A stretch of 64,000 nt of DNA, taken from the NCBI RefSeq assembly GCF_023910635.1, contig NZ_JAAVVZ010000002.1, positions 62,001 to 126,000 of the forward strand, read 5' to 3'. The stretch is from Sphingorhabdus sp. (lineage in GTDB: Bacteria; Pseudomonadota; Alphaproteobacteria; Sphingomonadales; Sphingomonadaceae). Each line of letters opens with the position of its first letter. Within the stretch, counting starts at the first letter, position 1. This document shows positions 1 through 8,969 of the stretch, piece by piece. A model generated the notes under the pieces. That model worked only from the letters and a program-made list of their open reading frames with translations, did not search any database and was not told the DNA's origin. The translations under genes were made by a program, and so were the position numbers.

Positions 1-1
1 T

Positions 2-508
2 GTTTTGGCGGCGTTGGCCGAAGCGGAGCATGATGCTGGAAATCATGAAGTTGCAGTGCAAATTGCCGACAAGGCGCTGGCGGCTGACCCTGCATCCGTA
101 AATGCGCATGTGCAGAAAATATTTGCGCTGTCACGCCTTGCAGAAGATTCCGACGAACCGGACTCTGCGTGGACACTCGTGCGAAAGGCCGTTGCTGCCC
201 TTAATAAGGTCGAGGTCGATCACCCCATTCCATTGATCTATTATTACCGTAGCATGAGATTAGCGGGTAAGGACATTACCGAAGTTGCAGCACAGGGTCT
301 TGAGCGCGCATTGCAACTCGCGCCATATGACAAAAATGTTCGTTGGGAGCTCACGCAGCAGCTTGTCGTAGAAGAAGAATATGCGACAGCTTATCAGACA
401 TTATTGCCGCTGGCCAATGACCCGCATAATCGGGGCGATGATAACCCTGCCATCAAACTGCTCGCGCAGATTAAGCAAAAATGGGAGCAACAGCCGAAAG
501 CAGATTGA
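2..508 (+). CDS. TPR-repeat protein, C-terminal part (5' end outside window)
   Basis: The reading frame is open to the left edge, so this is the C-terminal portion of a longer protein; the first possible start codon in view (TTG at 5) is probably internal. The visible ~168 residues are alpha-helical and arranged as tetratricopeptide-like units (ALAADPASVNAHVQKIFAL, then ALQLAPYDKNVRWELTQQL), the usual signature of a protein-protein interaction scaffold. The end AIKLLAQIKQKWEQQ is a helix without a membrane anchor. No catalytic domain is visible; the missing N-terminus could carry one, for example a M48-type peptidase, which often ends in TPRs in this group. Function is unassigned. Confidence 0.7.
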   Translation, partial: VLAALAEAEHDAGNHEVAVQIADKALAADPASVNAHVQKIFALSRLAEDSDEPDSAWTLVRKAVAALNKVEVDHPIPLIYYYRSMRLAGKDITEVAAQGLERALQLAPYDKNVRWELTQQLVVEEEYATAYQTLLPLANDPHNRGDDNPAIKLLAQIKQKWEQQPKAD

Positions 509-796
509 CCGTGGCAGAATTACGGTGAGGAATTACGGGAATTGAATTGCGGTGACAGGTGCATAACCCCCGACATAACCCGTTCAGCACAAAACACCGT
601 CGCACCAGCGAAGGCTGGTGCCTATGACGTGTGTATGGGTGGGCCGACAGGCGTGATAGGCCCCAGCCTGCGCTGGGGCGACGAGGTTTTTGTAGGGATT
701 GTCGAGGGTTTAAGCGCGGTAAACCACTCTCGTCACCCTGAACTTGTTTCAGGGTCTTACTTTTCAACGTCCCAGAATCAAGATCCTGAAACAAGA
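509..796. repeat. Intergenic palindromic (REP-like) repeats
   Basis: This gene-less stretch is built of short palindromes. Hairpins lie at 603-620 (CACCAGC/GCTGGTG) and 661-678 (CCCCAGC/GCTGGGG). A REP of the CCTGAACTTGTTTCAGG type lies at 736-754, and an inverted partner at 784-795 stops abruptly after CCTGAAACAAG, where the 216-bp element at 797 begins. A motif with GGTGACAGGTGCATAACC occurs at about 551 and recurs around 36.5 kb. I see no credible gene; the open frames here are repeat translations. Confidence 0.7.
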
Positions 797-1012
797 ATTC
801 CGGTGACAATTGCCATAACCCCGAAACAGGTTTCGCTTGCAATGTAGGATTTGGTTTGAGATTCTGTGCGTCACGCCCGCAATTGTTGGGCGACCGGCTC
901 TTTGAATGTGTTGAACCCCAGCCAGACTTTCGTACCCGGAAAGCCAACGTCGCAAAGTCGAGGTAAGTTTACAGAAATGTCGCGTTTTGCATATATGTTT
1001 GTAAACTTAGAA
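797..1012 (-). repeat. 216-bp dispersed repeat, copy A (inverted copy at 36081)
   Basis: The reverse complement matches 36081-36298 almost base for base, with only scattered substitutions. The outer end holds a 10-bp inverted repeat (TAAGTTTACA at 964-973 and TGTAAACTTA at 1000-1009) around a 26-base loop. The other end carries the AATTCCGGTGACA motif that also recurs singly in the window. No reading frame is conserved between the copies, so it is non-coding. It interrupts a REP palindrome at 784-796, which indicates it arrived by insertion. Confidence 0.8.
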
Positions 1013-1114
1013 CTCCGATGACAGGCATGAGCGGACTTTTTTGAAGAAGCCGCCTATGCGCCCAGCATCTGGCGCAAGCGGGCCCGTCGCGCTTGCGTGC
1101 CAGTGATGAAAAAC

Positions 1115-1204
1115 TGGCGGAGACGGTGGGATTCGAACCCACGATAGAGTCACCCCTATACACACTTTCCAGGCGTGCGCCTTCGACCACTCGGCCACGT
1201 CTCC
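1115..1204 (-). tRNA. tRNA-Ser (anticodon GGA)
   Basis: Read on the minus strand, the 7-bp acceptor GGAGACG pairs with CGTCTCC. A long variable arm typical of class II tRNAs follows the anticodon arm, whose loop CTGGAAA gives anticodon GGA. The T arm contains GGTTCGAATCC. A CCA end is encoded (1115-1117). Confidence 0.95.
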
Positions 1205-1274
1205 GCATTCCCCTTGGGGACGCACGCCCCTAGCCGCTCCTTTGCGCTTTCGCAAGGCACAGTGATTTGCCATA

Positions 1275-2216
1275 ATGCATCTGATGAAAAGATATCTGCC
1301 TTTGGTCGCCATCGCCGCTTTATGCGCGTCCTTCCCGCTTTTGGCGCAGGAGGCCAAAACCTTCCCGGCGCCGTCGGAAATTGTCGCTGCGGCAAAGGCG
1401 GACGAATGGGTCGCCATCGCGCCGTCGGACCTGATGATCATGGACCTCGCGCCCGATTCGAAAGGCAGACCGCGCCGCGTGGTCATCCAGTTAATCCCTG
1501 AACCCTTCAGCCAAGGCTGGGTCGGCAATATCCGCAAACTGGCGGCGGCCAAATTTTGGGACGGCACGAGCATCAACCGCGTGCAGGACAATTATGTCGT
1601 GCAATGGGGCGACGCGACCGAGAAGAAGGCTTTGCCGAATGGGTTAGCGGTGGTGCCGGAGAGTGAATATGCTGGACACGGTGCGGCGCTCAACGACTGG
1701 ATGGAACAGCAGGCAGCTGGACCATTCGGCCTGACGCTTAAAGATATTTACGGGACCAGCCACCCGATGATGGGATGGCCACTAGCAAGCGCCAACAAAG
1801 AGATGTGGCCAACCCACTGCTACGGCATGGTCGGCGTTGGCCGCAACCTCTCGCCCGACACGGGCAGCGGTGCCGAACTCTACACCGTCATCGGCCATGC
1901 GCCGCGCCACCTCGACCGCAATATCGCGCTCGTTGGCCGCGTGATTGAGGGCATTGAACATATGTCGAGCCTGCCGCGCGGCACCGGCGCACTCGGCTTT
2001 TACGAGACGGAAGGGGAGCGCGTGCCGATCCTGTCCGTCCGGCTGGGTAATGACGTGAAGGACGTGCCAGCGTTCGAATATCTGAACACCGATAGCGCAA
2101 GTTTTGCGGCTTATGCCGATGCGCGCGCAAACCGACGTGACCCGTTTTTTAATGTGCCAGCGGGCGGCGCGGATATTTGCAATATTCCGGTGCCCATACA
2201 GCGCAAGGCCAAGTAA
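1275..2216 (+). CDS. Cyclophilin-type peptidyl-prolyl cis-trans isomerase, exported
   Basis: A hydrophobic signal sequence ([21 protein letters not shown]) ends at a likely AQA/AQE-type cleavage site, so the protein is probably periplasmic. The body has cyclophilin features: [20 protein letters not shown] corresponds to the strand region before the active site, and [19 protein letters not shown] and [18 protein letters not shown] match the family's core. At about 313 residues it is longer than a minimal cyclophilin, with an insertion around residues 125-180. ATG codons at 1275 and 1284 are both possible; neither has a strong ribosome binding site. It would catalyse proline isomerisation in envelope protein folding. 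The classic active-site Arg context is divergent, so activity is inferred. Confidence 0.8.
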   Translation: MHLMKRYLPLVAIAALCASFPLLAQEAKTFPAPSEIVAAAKADEWVAIAPSDLMIMDLAPDSKGRPRRVVIQLIPEPFSQGWVGNIRKLAAAKFWDGTSINRVQDNYVVQWGDATEKKALPNGLAVVPESEYAGHGAALNDWMEQQAAGPFGLTLKDIYGTSHPMMGWPLASANKEMWPTHCYGMVGVGRNLSPDTGSGAELYTVIGHAPRHLDRNIALVGRVIEGIEHMSSLPRGTGALGFYETEGERVPILSVRLGNDVKDVPAFEYLNTDSASFAAYADARANRRDPFFNVPAGGADICNIPVPIQRKAK

Positions 2217-2223
2217 AAACGGC

Positions 2224-2934
2224 TTAATCCATCATCATCATCTTCATCTTGTCGAGCGCAGCTTTCTTAATCTGGCACACCCGCGCCGCACCGACGCCCA
2301 AGGTCTCACCGATTTCATCAAGGTTCAATTCCTCGACAAAATATAGTTGGAGAATAAGCGCCTCACGCTCGGACAGTTTGGAAAGGTTTTCCACCAACGC
2401 CGCCCGCAATTGCGCCTTTTCCAGCATTGTGTCCGCCGCTTCTGACATATCGGCAAACCACATGTCATGGTCCGAATAGCTGTCTTCTATCGATTCCTGC
2501 CCCACCGGCTGCGTTGACGCGACCATGTTGTGATAGGCCGCAGGATCAAGCCCCGCCGCCGCCGCCATTTCGGCATCATTTGGCGGGCGCATATTTTCTT
2601 GTTCTAACCGCGCACGGATTCCCGCCAGATAACGGCGGTTGGCCATGCCCGCGCGGCCCATGCGCGCATCACGGCGCAACGCATCGACCATATTGCCGCG
2701 AATGCGCGTTGCCGCATAAGGTGCAAAGGCAATGCCCCGGTCTTCAAAATTCTGCGCCGCCTCAACCAGCGCGACGAGGCCGATCTGGATCAGATCTTCC
2801 ACCTCAATTGCCGACGACATGCGGCTGTGCACATGCCACGCGATCCGGCGCACCAACGCGCTATGCGCCTCAACCAGTTGCGCCGGATGCACCGTTTGCG
2901 GGGTGGCATAAGCATTTCGAGCTTCAATCAGCAT
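2224..2934 (-). CDS. fliA: Flagellar sigma-28 factor FliA
   Basis: The 236-residue protein has sigma region 2 (IEVEDLIQIGLVALVEAAQN, followed by AFAPYAATRIRGNMVDALRR), a linking region 3, and region 4 with a helix-turn-helix (LNLDEIGETLGVGAARVCQI). This is the FliA/WhiG layout. The start chosen is the ATG at 2934, which lies inside the last codons of flhA (11-bp overlap), so the two are likely translationally coupled. FliA would direct RNA polymerase to late flagellar genes and be held inactive by FlgM encoded 3.3 kb upstream. The C-terminus ends in an odd run MKMMMMD. Confidence 0.93.
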   Translation of the reverse strand: MLIEARNAYATPQTVHPAQLVEAHSALVRRIAWHVHSRMSSAIEVEDLIQIGLVALVEAAQNFEDRGIAFAPYAATRIRGNMVDALRRDARMGRAGMANRRYLAGIRARLEQENMRPPNDAEMAAAAGLDPAAYHNMVASTQPVGQESIEDSYSDHDMWFADMSEAADTMLEKAQLRAALVENLSKLSEREALILQLYFVEELNLDEIGETLGVGAARVCQIKKAALDKMKMMMMD

Positions 2935-5044
2935 AAGGTTCTCCAATTTCTTGCGGTGCATCAGGTTCGGGCAGTTGCCCGATGCCGCCAACCACGGCGA
3001 TGACTTCGACTTTTTTGGTTTCAGGGATTTCGAGGAAGGACAGAACCGCAACGTCGCTATATTGTGCGCGCAATAATCGTCCGACGGCCGCGCGGCACAA
3101 TGGTGAGGTGATGATGGCAAAGCTGCGCGCGGCGACGAGCATGGGTTGCACCGCCTCATCAATCACCGAAATGATCCGGCGTGCGAGCTCTGGTTCAAAC
3201 GGCCAGCTTGCCTGCGGGGCCGATTGGACCGACTGCACCAGAAGCGATTCCAACGCGCTGTCAAAGGTAATCGCGGGCAGCGGCATTTTGACAGGCACAA
3301 TCGTTTGGACAATCAATCCGCCAAGCCTTTGCCGGACCGCCTCGACCAACTCGTTCATCTCCAGATTGCGCGGGGCGAGGTCGACCATGGCTTCGGCAAT
3401 GCGGCGGAAATCGCGCAACGGCACCCGCTCGGCCAGCAGCGCCCGGCACAAGGTCGTAACCGCCGCCAGCGTATAAGGCATAGGTGTGAGACCAGCGGCG
3501 AGTTGCGGGTAGCTTTCCTTGAGATTGTTAATCAACGCTTGCGCATCATCCATGCCGAACAGCTCCGCCGCCGACGTGCTGACCAATTGGTTCAAATGCG
3601 TGGCAATGACGGTGGCCGGGTCCACAACGGTGTAGCCCGCCGCGACGGCATCGGTGCGGTCGCGCTCTGCGATCCAAAGGGCATCCAGGCCAAAGCTTGG
3701 GTCCTTGACCGCGCGCCCAGTTATGCCTTCGAGACAGTCGCCGGAATCGAGAGCCAATAATTCATTCGCCCAAGCCTGATCTTCGCCCACCAACACGCCC
3801 GATATGCGAATTTGATACGCGTTGCCGGGCAAGGACAAGTCATCGGCGACCTTGACCATGGGCATGACAAAGCCGAATTCGCGGGACAATTGGCGGCGGA
3901 TAGCAGTCACGCGACCCATCAAAGCTGCGCCCTTGCGTTCGTCGACCAAGCTTACAAGTCCATAGCCAAGATCAAGCGTGATGGGTGCGACGTCCGCGAC
4001 TTCATGCCATTCGATCAGGTGGCTTGGTGCCGCATCCGTGATCGGTTCGACCACACGCAATGGTGCCTTTTCCGCCTTGCGTAATGTCCAATAGATTGCG
4101 CCCGCCACCGCAGCCGCAGGAAGCACGACGAGCTGCGGCATGGCAGGAACCATACCCAGCAACATTAAGATGCCGGCAACAGGCCCCCAAGCGCGTGAGA
4201 AGCCAAATTGGCTTGATATCTGGCCTGCAAGATCAAGCGGCGACGATACGCGTGTGACAATGGCTGCTGCTGCAATGGATAACAATAACGCAGGCACCTG
4301 CGCCACCAACGCATCACCAACGGCAAGCATGATGTAAGTTTGCGCAGCCTCGCTAAAGCTCAGGCCATGGCTGACCATGCCCAAGATGAGACCGCCGAAA
4401 ATGTTGACGAATAAAATGAGCAGCCCCGCAACAGCGTCGCCTTTTACGAATTTGGACGCGCCGTCCATCGACCCGTAAAAATCGGCCTCAGTTGCGACCT
4501 CTTGACGGCGGGCCTTCGCTTCGTCTGGGGTGAGCAGGCCTGCATTCAAGTCCGCATCAATCGCCATCTGCTTGCCGGGCAAGGCATCGAGCGTGAAGCG
4601 TGCCGAAACCTCGGAAACGCGGCCGGCACCTTTCGTGATGACGACCAGATTGATAATCATAAGAACCGCGAACACGAACAGGCCAACGATATAATCGCCG
4701 CCAATCAGGAAGGCGCCAAACGCCTCAATCACATGCCCTGCCGCCGCCGGACCATTATGGCCATCGACGAGCACCACGCGCGTGGAAGCGACGTTCAACG
4801 CGAGGCGAAAAATAGTCGCCAGCAGCAACACGGTTGGAAAAGACGAAAAATCCAGCGGCTTTGCCACGTTCATCGCGACCATCAGAACGGCCAGGCTGAT
4901 CATGATATTCACGATGAAGCCAACATCCAGCAACACCGCAGGGACCGGAACGATCATCAACATGACCAGCAACAATATGGCCACGGGCAGGGCGTTGCCC
5001 TTCAGCACCGCCATCGGCACGGCGAACACAGGGTTGCGCATCAT
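2924..5044 (-). CDS. flhA: Flagellar export gate protein FlhA
   Basis: The 706-residue length is typical of the FHIPEP family. The N-terminal ~320 residues contain about eight hydrophobic segments. The cytoplasmic loop signature (RVSEVSARFTLDALPGKQM, residues ~142-160) is present, and the C-terminal ~350 residues form the soluble FlhA_C domain that docks export substrates and chaperones. It would sit in the inner membrane as part of the type III export apparatus. The start overlaps the transglycosylase stop by 4 bp (ATGA), and its 3' end overlaps fliA, so these genes are one transcript. Confidence 0.95.
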   Translation of the reverse strand: MMRNPVFAVPMAVLKGNALPVAILLLVMLMIVPVPAVLLDVGFIVNIMISLAVLMVAMNVAKPLDFSSFPTVLLLATIFRLALNVASTRVVLVDGHNGPAAAGHVIEAFGAFLIGGDYIVGLFVFAVLMIINLVVITKGAGRVSEVSARFTLDALPGKQMAIDADLNAGLLTPDEAKARRQEVATEADFYGSMDGASKFVKGDAVAGLLILFVNIFGGLILGMVSHGLSFSEAAQTYIMLAVGDALVAQVPALLLSIAAAAIVTRVSSPLDLAGQISSQFGFSRAWGPVAGILMLLGMVPAMPQLVVLPAAAVAGAIYWTLRKAEKAPLRVVEPITDAAPSHLIEWHEVADVAPITLDLGYGLVSLVDERKGAALMGRVTAIRRQLSREFGFVMPMVKVADDLSLPGNAYQIRISGVLVGEDQAWANELLALDSGDCLEGITGRAVKDPSFGLDALWIAERDRTDAVAAGYTVVDPATVIATHLNQLVSTSAAELFGMDDAQALINNLKESYPQLAAGLTPMPYTLAAVTTLCRALLAERVPLRDFRRIAEAMVDLAPRNLEMNELVEAVRQRLGGLIVQTIVPVKMPLPAITFDSALESLLVQSVQSAPQASWPFEPELARRIISVIDEAVQPMLVAARSFAIITSPLCRAAVGRLLRAQYSDVAVLSFLEIPETKKVEVIAVVGGIGQLPEPDAPQEIGEPYAD

Positions 5045-5820
5045 GCCGTGACCCCAGACAGACGCTGATACGTCCTGCGGGCAAAATCAAGATCAAGACC
5101 CTTGGGCATTTTTTCCATCTCGGCCATGGCCAAGGGCGCGCGGCGAACCGCGTGGGTTGCAAAATGCTGCTGTATGCTTGGCGACATTTGGCCATTTGAC
5201 GGGGCCGCAGCCATCTTCGCAGAAAAACCGTCGCGGATTTCGATCAGGCTGCGTTGCGCACCGTCCGGACGATAGAATATCGACCTGTTCGCCGCTGCGG
5301 CGGACGGAAACAAGGACGCAGCGGCCTGATTGGGGTCGGTCTGCATCGCCGCCAGAAAGTCGCCTGCACCTTTTGCCCCCAGAAAATGCGCAAGATAAAG
5401 GTCAACCGCTTCCGGGTTGCCGTGCATACGCGATTGCAGATAATCATTGTTATCCGACGCCAGTTCAGCGGCCATGACCGCCGCCGTTTCAGGGTGCGTG
5501 CGCAAGCCCAAGATCTGGGCCCGCATATCGGGGTCAGCTACCGTAAAGGCACCGTTGCGGTTTTGCGTGATTGCGCCCGATGCCCAATCAAGCCCATGCG
5601 CAGGGCCATGCTGTTTCAGCGTGGCAAGCCAGGTCTGGTTGGTAAACTGATACAGTCCAGTGGCGCTGGATGTCTGGGCACGGGCATCTGGCCGCATGCG
5701 GCTCTCAAGTTGTGCCTGATCCATCAGATACTCAAAGCCAACGCCCGTACGCGCCGATGCATTGGCGATCGCCGACGTCACGCGCTGCTGCGTCGCGGTT
5801 GCGGTAATGGGGCCAGTCAT
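5041..5820 (-). CDS. Lytic transglycosylase-like protein in the flagellar operon
   Basis: The N-terminal half has a goose-lysozyme/SLT fold signature: DQAQLESRMRPDARA supplies the catalytic Glu (residue ~39) and SSATGLYQFTNQTWL is the GLxQ motif. The remaining ~130 residues are Ala-rich with no recognised domain. There is no obvious signal peptide, which suits a protein exported through the flagellar apparatus. Placement between flgN-like and flhA suggests it opens peptidoglycan for the rod, the role FlgJ fills elsewhere. It overlaps flhA by 4 bp. Confidence 0.85.
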   Translation of the reverse strand: MTGPITATATQQRVTSAIANASARTGVGFEYLMDQAQLESRMRPDARAQTSSATGLYQFTNQTWLATLKQHGPAHGLDWASGAITQNRNGAFTVADPDMRAQILGLRTHPETAAVMAAELASDNNDYLQSRMHGNPEAVDLYLAHFLGAKGAGDFLAAMQTDPNQAAASLFPSAAAANRSIFYRPDGAQRSLIEIRDGFSAKMAAAPSNGQMSPSIQQHFATHAVRRAPLAMAEMEKMPKGLDLDFARRTYQRLSGVTA

Positions 5821-5893
5821 GAGGGCGTCTTTGTGTTCATGCCCTGACTACAGCAACGCTCATGCCAAATGAAAAAAACGATGCATTTGCGCG

Positions 5894-6181
5894 CTATCGC
5901 GGTCGGTCTGTGTAGGTATGCGGCGATGATTGGCCCCGTAATTCCGCCAATCGGTCAATTTTCTGGCGGTTCCATGCCGTCAGATATTTGACCCTGATAC
6001 GCGCTGCCTCTGCCTGTTTCATGCCATATGCCAACTGTCCGGGATCGACCCCATCCTCGTCCTGAGGCAACACCGCCAGCACCTCAGCCAACGCGCGCGA
6101 CGCGACAAGAACAGCGTCGGCATCAAACGCATCCAGCGCCGCGATAAGATCGGCCTGGCGAGCAATGATGCGGTCGATCAT
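5894..6181 (-). CDS. FlgN-like flagellar chaperone (tentative)
   Basis: A small, mostly helical protein (about 95 residues from ATG 6181) rich in Ala, Leu and charged residues, with a basic tail. It follows flgM with only four bases between the flgM stop and this ATG. A longer frame from ATG 6244 would overlap flgM by 59 bp and is less likely. FlgN proteins are short helical chaperones for hook-filament junction proteins and are commonly encoded right after flgM; assignment rests on size, helicity and position rather than on conserved residues. Confidence 0.55.
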   Translation of the reverse strand: MIDRIIARQADLIAALDAFDADAVLVASRALAEVLAVLPQDEDGVDPGQLAYGMKQAEAARIRVKYLTAWNRQKIDRLAELRGQSSPHTYTDRPR

Positions 6182-6185
6182 GAAA

Positions 6186-6461
6186 TCAGCCCGGGCTTTT
6201 CGATCCGAAACGGATGACGCCATCTGCAATAGCGCCCAGATCAATACGGTAGTTGCCGCTGGCGATCGCTTCTTTCAACGACGCGATCCGTGCGGCATCA
6301 AATGGGGGACCTTTTTGGGCAAGCGCGCTCGCAAGACTAATATTTTGCGCGATGGGTTGAATATTTTGTATTTTCTCTGGGCGTAACTTTGGAATGTCCG
6401 AAGCCATCTTTTGCCCAACACCAGCCAATATGGGCGGTTTTGACGTGACCGAATCAACCAT
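6186..6461 (-). CDS. flgM: Anti-sigma-28 factor FlgM
   Basis: The 91-residue protein has the disordered N-terminus and C-terminal helices of FlgM, with the family-like stretch FDAARIASLKEAIASGNYRI close to the end. It would bind and inhibit FliA in the cytoplasm until it is exported through the completed hook-basal body. It lies between flgA and the flgN-like gene and in the same operon direction as fliA, so regulator and target are made from one locus. Confidence 0.85.
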   Translation of the reverse strand: MVDSVTSKPPILAGVGQKMASDIPKLRPEKIQNIQPIAQNISLASALAQKGPPFDAARIASLKEAIASGNYRIDLGAIADGVIRFGSKSPG

Positions 6462-6543
6462 GTTTATCCCTTTCCGCTTTGCTGTCGGAAATCTGACAGC
6501 AACAACGAAGGTAAAAACGGCAGATTGTTCATTCTCTTTAATA

Positions 6544-6975
6544 TTAAAATATGGCCAGCCCGCGCGCTTTGGCCGTGGCGGTCATCGGCGTGGGCGATGT
6601 CAGCGATTTGACACGCAAGGATTGGCCAATTCTGGCATCATCCAACGCGATCATTTGTGCAGATACGGCAAAGCCCGGCCCAGTTGTAATACATTCAATT
6701 ACATCGCCTTTGCGGATAATGATGGCAGCGCCTTCATCCATCGCATTGGGCGCACGCACTGGCACACGCAACCGCCAGCCAATGGCCGGACACCGCACCA
6801 CAACAACCCCGTCAACTGCTGGCATGATGATCGGTGCATCGGAACATTTTGCGAGCTTCAACCTTTTGTCCACTGGCTCTGCATTGGCATGCATTTGAAT
6901 ATTCTTGTCGAGAAGCGCTAGGTCTTCAAATTGGACTGGCGCGGCAGCGGACATTATCAACAATAGGCTAAGCAT
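6544..6975 (-). CDS. flgA: Flagellar P-ring assembly chaperone FlgA
   Basis: A short signal sequence (LSLLLIMSAAAPVQ) is followed by a ~130-residue SAF-type domain (VPVRAPNAMDEGAAIIIRKG; DARIGQSLRVKS), as in FlgA. ATG 6975 is preferred over ATG 6981 because the Shine-Dalgarno GAGGGA lies 6 bases upstream of it but directly abuts the other. FlgA acts in the periplasm in P-ring assembly. The gene starts the leftward flagellar block; a palindromic element (7033-7295) lies just upstream. Confidence 0.85.
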   Translation of the reverse strand: MLSLLLIMSAAAPVQFEDLALLDKNIQMHANAEPVDKRLKLAKCSDAPIIMPAVDGVVVVRCPAIGWRLRVPVRAPNAMDEGAAIIIRKGDVIECITTGPGFAVSAQMIALDDARIGQSLRVKSLTSPTPMTATAKARGLAIF

Positions 6976-7032
6976 AAACATTCCCTCGGATTTGATAGTC
7001 CGAAGGCAGCAATCATCGTGCCAATTGCTCTA

Positions 7033-7295
7033 GGGTCAGGACCACTTAAATCCACCTTCGCGGTTTGAGGCCATGCTGTTCAGTGCCAGGCGGCAAGCGC
7101 AGGACTTAGTGGTTCTAAGTGCAAGCTTGCCAACGTGGCAATGGACAAAATGGGTCAAATCCGAAGGACGCCAAAATGCCTTCGATCTCGAAATAAAATG
7201 CCCTTGCAGGCAGAATAACTGCCTGCGGCGGACATTTTCCTTCGATATCTTTGCCATTTTGACGCCGCGAAGGTGGATTTAAGTGGTCCTGACCC
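7033..7295 (+). mobile_element. TA-flanked palindromic element, copy 1 (full length, 263 bp)
   Basis: A 31-bp perfect terminal inverted repeat begins GGGTCAGGACCACTTAAATC (7033-7063) and its complement ends at 7295. TA dinucleotides flank both ends (7031-7032, 7296-7297). Inside are module A (from TTTGAGGCCA to AAGGACG) and module B, itself a hairpin, with an inner GCAGGCAG/CTGCCTGC stem near 7207-7230. There is no coding capacity, so it is MITE-like and non-autonomous. It sits between flgA and the hem operon. Confidence 0.85.
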
Positions 7296-7399
7296 TAATC
7301 CCAAATATTCTGTGCGATGCGCCGGATAAGGTTCAGGTCAGCAATCAAACCCGGCGTTGTTTCGGTACTGGAGGAGGGCGCAAAGGGAACGGATGCGCG

Positions 7400-8248
7400 T
7401 CACGACGCTGCTGAAGCCCCGACGGCAGCCGCCTGCGCGGGTGCTGGCAGGGTTACAGGCAAGACCACAGGGCGGATCAAGGCCATTTGTTCCAAACGAT
7501 CAAGCGCCTTACGGGCATCGGCATAGCGTTTCGCGCGGATCATCCACGACTGAGCCGCAGAGGCACCCGGCATCGCGGCGACTTCCAACATGGCCGCTGA
7601 CAGATTGCCCGCCTCAACAAACGCTTGTGCGCGGATCAGGCGCTGTTCGGGGGTGCGCGTCGACCCGTCATCCCGGCGCAGCACAAAAAGCTGCGACAGC
7701 TCGCCTTTTACGGTTTCCCAGACGCTACTATCGCGATTACCAGAGACCAATAAAGGCGCTAGTCTGCTAAGCTCTGTCTGCAGTTTGTCGATGGTAACCG
7801 GTGCCTGCGCTGCAGATATAATAGTTGCAACCGCCTGCGGCTGCGTTGCGCCAAAGCGAAGCCGGAGCTGTTCCGCCAGATATCCCAAGGATGCGCCATT
7901 ATCGAGCGTCCGGCGCACGGCAAATGTCAGCAGCAGCCCTTCACCACGCACCGCGTCACCCGATATCGCGGGGTCCGTTACATACACCGGAACCGTTTGG
8001 CCTTGGACCTGCGCCGTTGTGCCAGCGGCAGGCAGCATTGCGGGCGTGACTTTGCCCGAAGGCAAAGGATCAGCGATGTTTTCTGCTTCCGCCGTTTCCT
8101 GTGCCGAAGGCGCGAGAATACCAAAGCTATCCGCCAGCCACCATGTCGCCGCCCCGCCGCCGGTAAAGGCGACCAGAAGCAGCAACATGAAATGCTTGAA
8201 TTTCATCCCGCCAGCCGAAGCGGGCTGTGCCGTTGGATAATCGCTCAT
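7400..8248 (-). CDS. Mitofilin-like inner-membrane protein
   Basis: One N-terminal transmembrane segment (FKHFMLLLLVAFTGGGAATWWLA, residues ~17-39 region) anchors a mostly helical periplasmic domain of about 230 residues ending in a low-complexity Pro/Ala tail. Its position directly after hemD, 1 bp from the hemD stop, matches the alphaproteobacterial arrangement in which a mitofilin-domain protein (COG4223, also HemX-like) follows hemC-hemD. Members are thought to shape membranes, but the link with haem synthesis here is only by position. Sequence identity of the family is weak. Confidence 0.65.
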   Translation of the reverse strand: MSDYPTAQPASAGGMKFKHFMLLLLVAFTGGGAATWWLADSFGILAPSAQETAEAENIADPLPSGKVTPAMLPAAGTTAQVQGQTVPVYVTDPAISGDAVRGEGLLLTFAVRRTLDNGASLGYLAEQLRLRFGATQPQAVATIISAAQAPVTIDKLQTELSRLAPLLVSGNRDSSVWETVKGELSQLFVLRRDDGSTRTPEQRLIRAQAFVEAGNLSAAMLEVAAMPGASAAQSWMIRAKRYADARKALDRLEQMALIRPVVLPVTLPAPAQAAAVGASAAS

Positions 8249-8249
8249 A

Positions 8250-8969
8250 TCAGTCCTTAATAGCCGCGCCGCGTTCGTCTTTGCAATGCGTGGGTGTAAA
8301 CTGTCCTTGGATCGCTTTCAACAATGCAGCATCATTGGGCGCGTCCGCTATGATCATCGCCCCCCAATTCTCCCCAGACGCCTTGGCAATAGCGTTCGAA
8401 AATGCCGCGAGCGTGACGTCGGCGCGCGGCACGCCCATGATAGCACACAGATCTGCAAAATGCCGGGCAGCGCGCGACGAATGCAGGATCACGGCATCGC
8501 TATCGGTTACTTGACGCACAAAGTCATCTGGCGTGCTGACGGTGGCGCTTCTGTAAACGATTTCAATGTCGATACTGACACCATGGATATGCGGAATGGG
8601 GCTATGATCTTCGCCTGCCAGCCATAACAGGCGTTGATGGCCGTCGGCGACGGCGCGCCGCACCAGCGTGTCAACGCCTTCAGACCCGGTTTTAGCAACT
8701 GGCACGGACAAGCTGTGCAGTGCGCTGGCGGTTGCGCTGCCCACGGCATAAACCGGCTTGGCATGGTCATGGGTCAGAAATTCTAATGCGGCGCGCGCGG
8801 CGTTTCCGCTGGTCAACAATATCGCGTCATAACCATCTGCCGAGATGCGCTGCACGGGCAGATGCTCGATGGAAAACAACGGCATGAGAATGGGCTCGTG
8901 CCCCGCGGCGCGCAGGCGATGCGCAGTCGCATCCGCCCCAGGCTGCGGCCGGATAATCAATAGCTTCAC
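8250..8969 (-). CDS. hemD: Uroporphyrinogen-III synthase
   Basis: The 239-residue protein has the two-lobed HemD pattern: an N-terminal RPQPGADATAHRLRAAGHEP segment, a central YDAILLTSGNAARAALEF strand-helix, and DAVILHSSRAARHFADLCA in the second lobe. It closes hydroxymethylbilane to uroporphyrinogen III in the tetrapyrrole pathway. It overlaps hemC by 4 bp, so the two consecutive pathway enzymes are co-translated. Confidence 0.9.
   Translation of the reverse strand: MKLLIIRPQPGADATAHRLRAAGHEPILMPLFSIEHLPVQRISADGYDAILLTSGNAARAALEFLTHDHAKPVYAVGSATASALHSLSVPVAKTGSEGVDTLVRRAVADGHQRLLWLAGEDHSPIPHIHGVSIDIEIVYRSATVSTPDDFVRQVTDSDAVILHSSRAARHFADLCAIMGVPRADVTLAAFSNAIAKASGENWGAMIIADAPNDAALLKAIQGQFTPTHCKDERGAAIKD

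Noticed and set aside
471-947. 158-codon minus-strand frame across the first intergenic region
   Set aside because: It is a translation of REP palindromes and part of the 216-bp repeat, and is not conserved in the second copy.
1010-1204. tRNA-Ser as an integration (att) site for a genomic island
   Set aside because: No integrase, no direct repeat of the tRNA 3' end in the window, and ordinary core genes on both sides.
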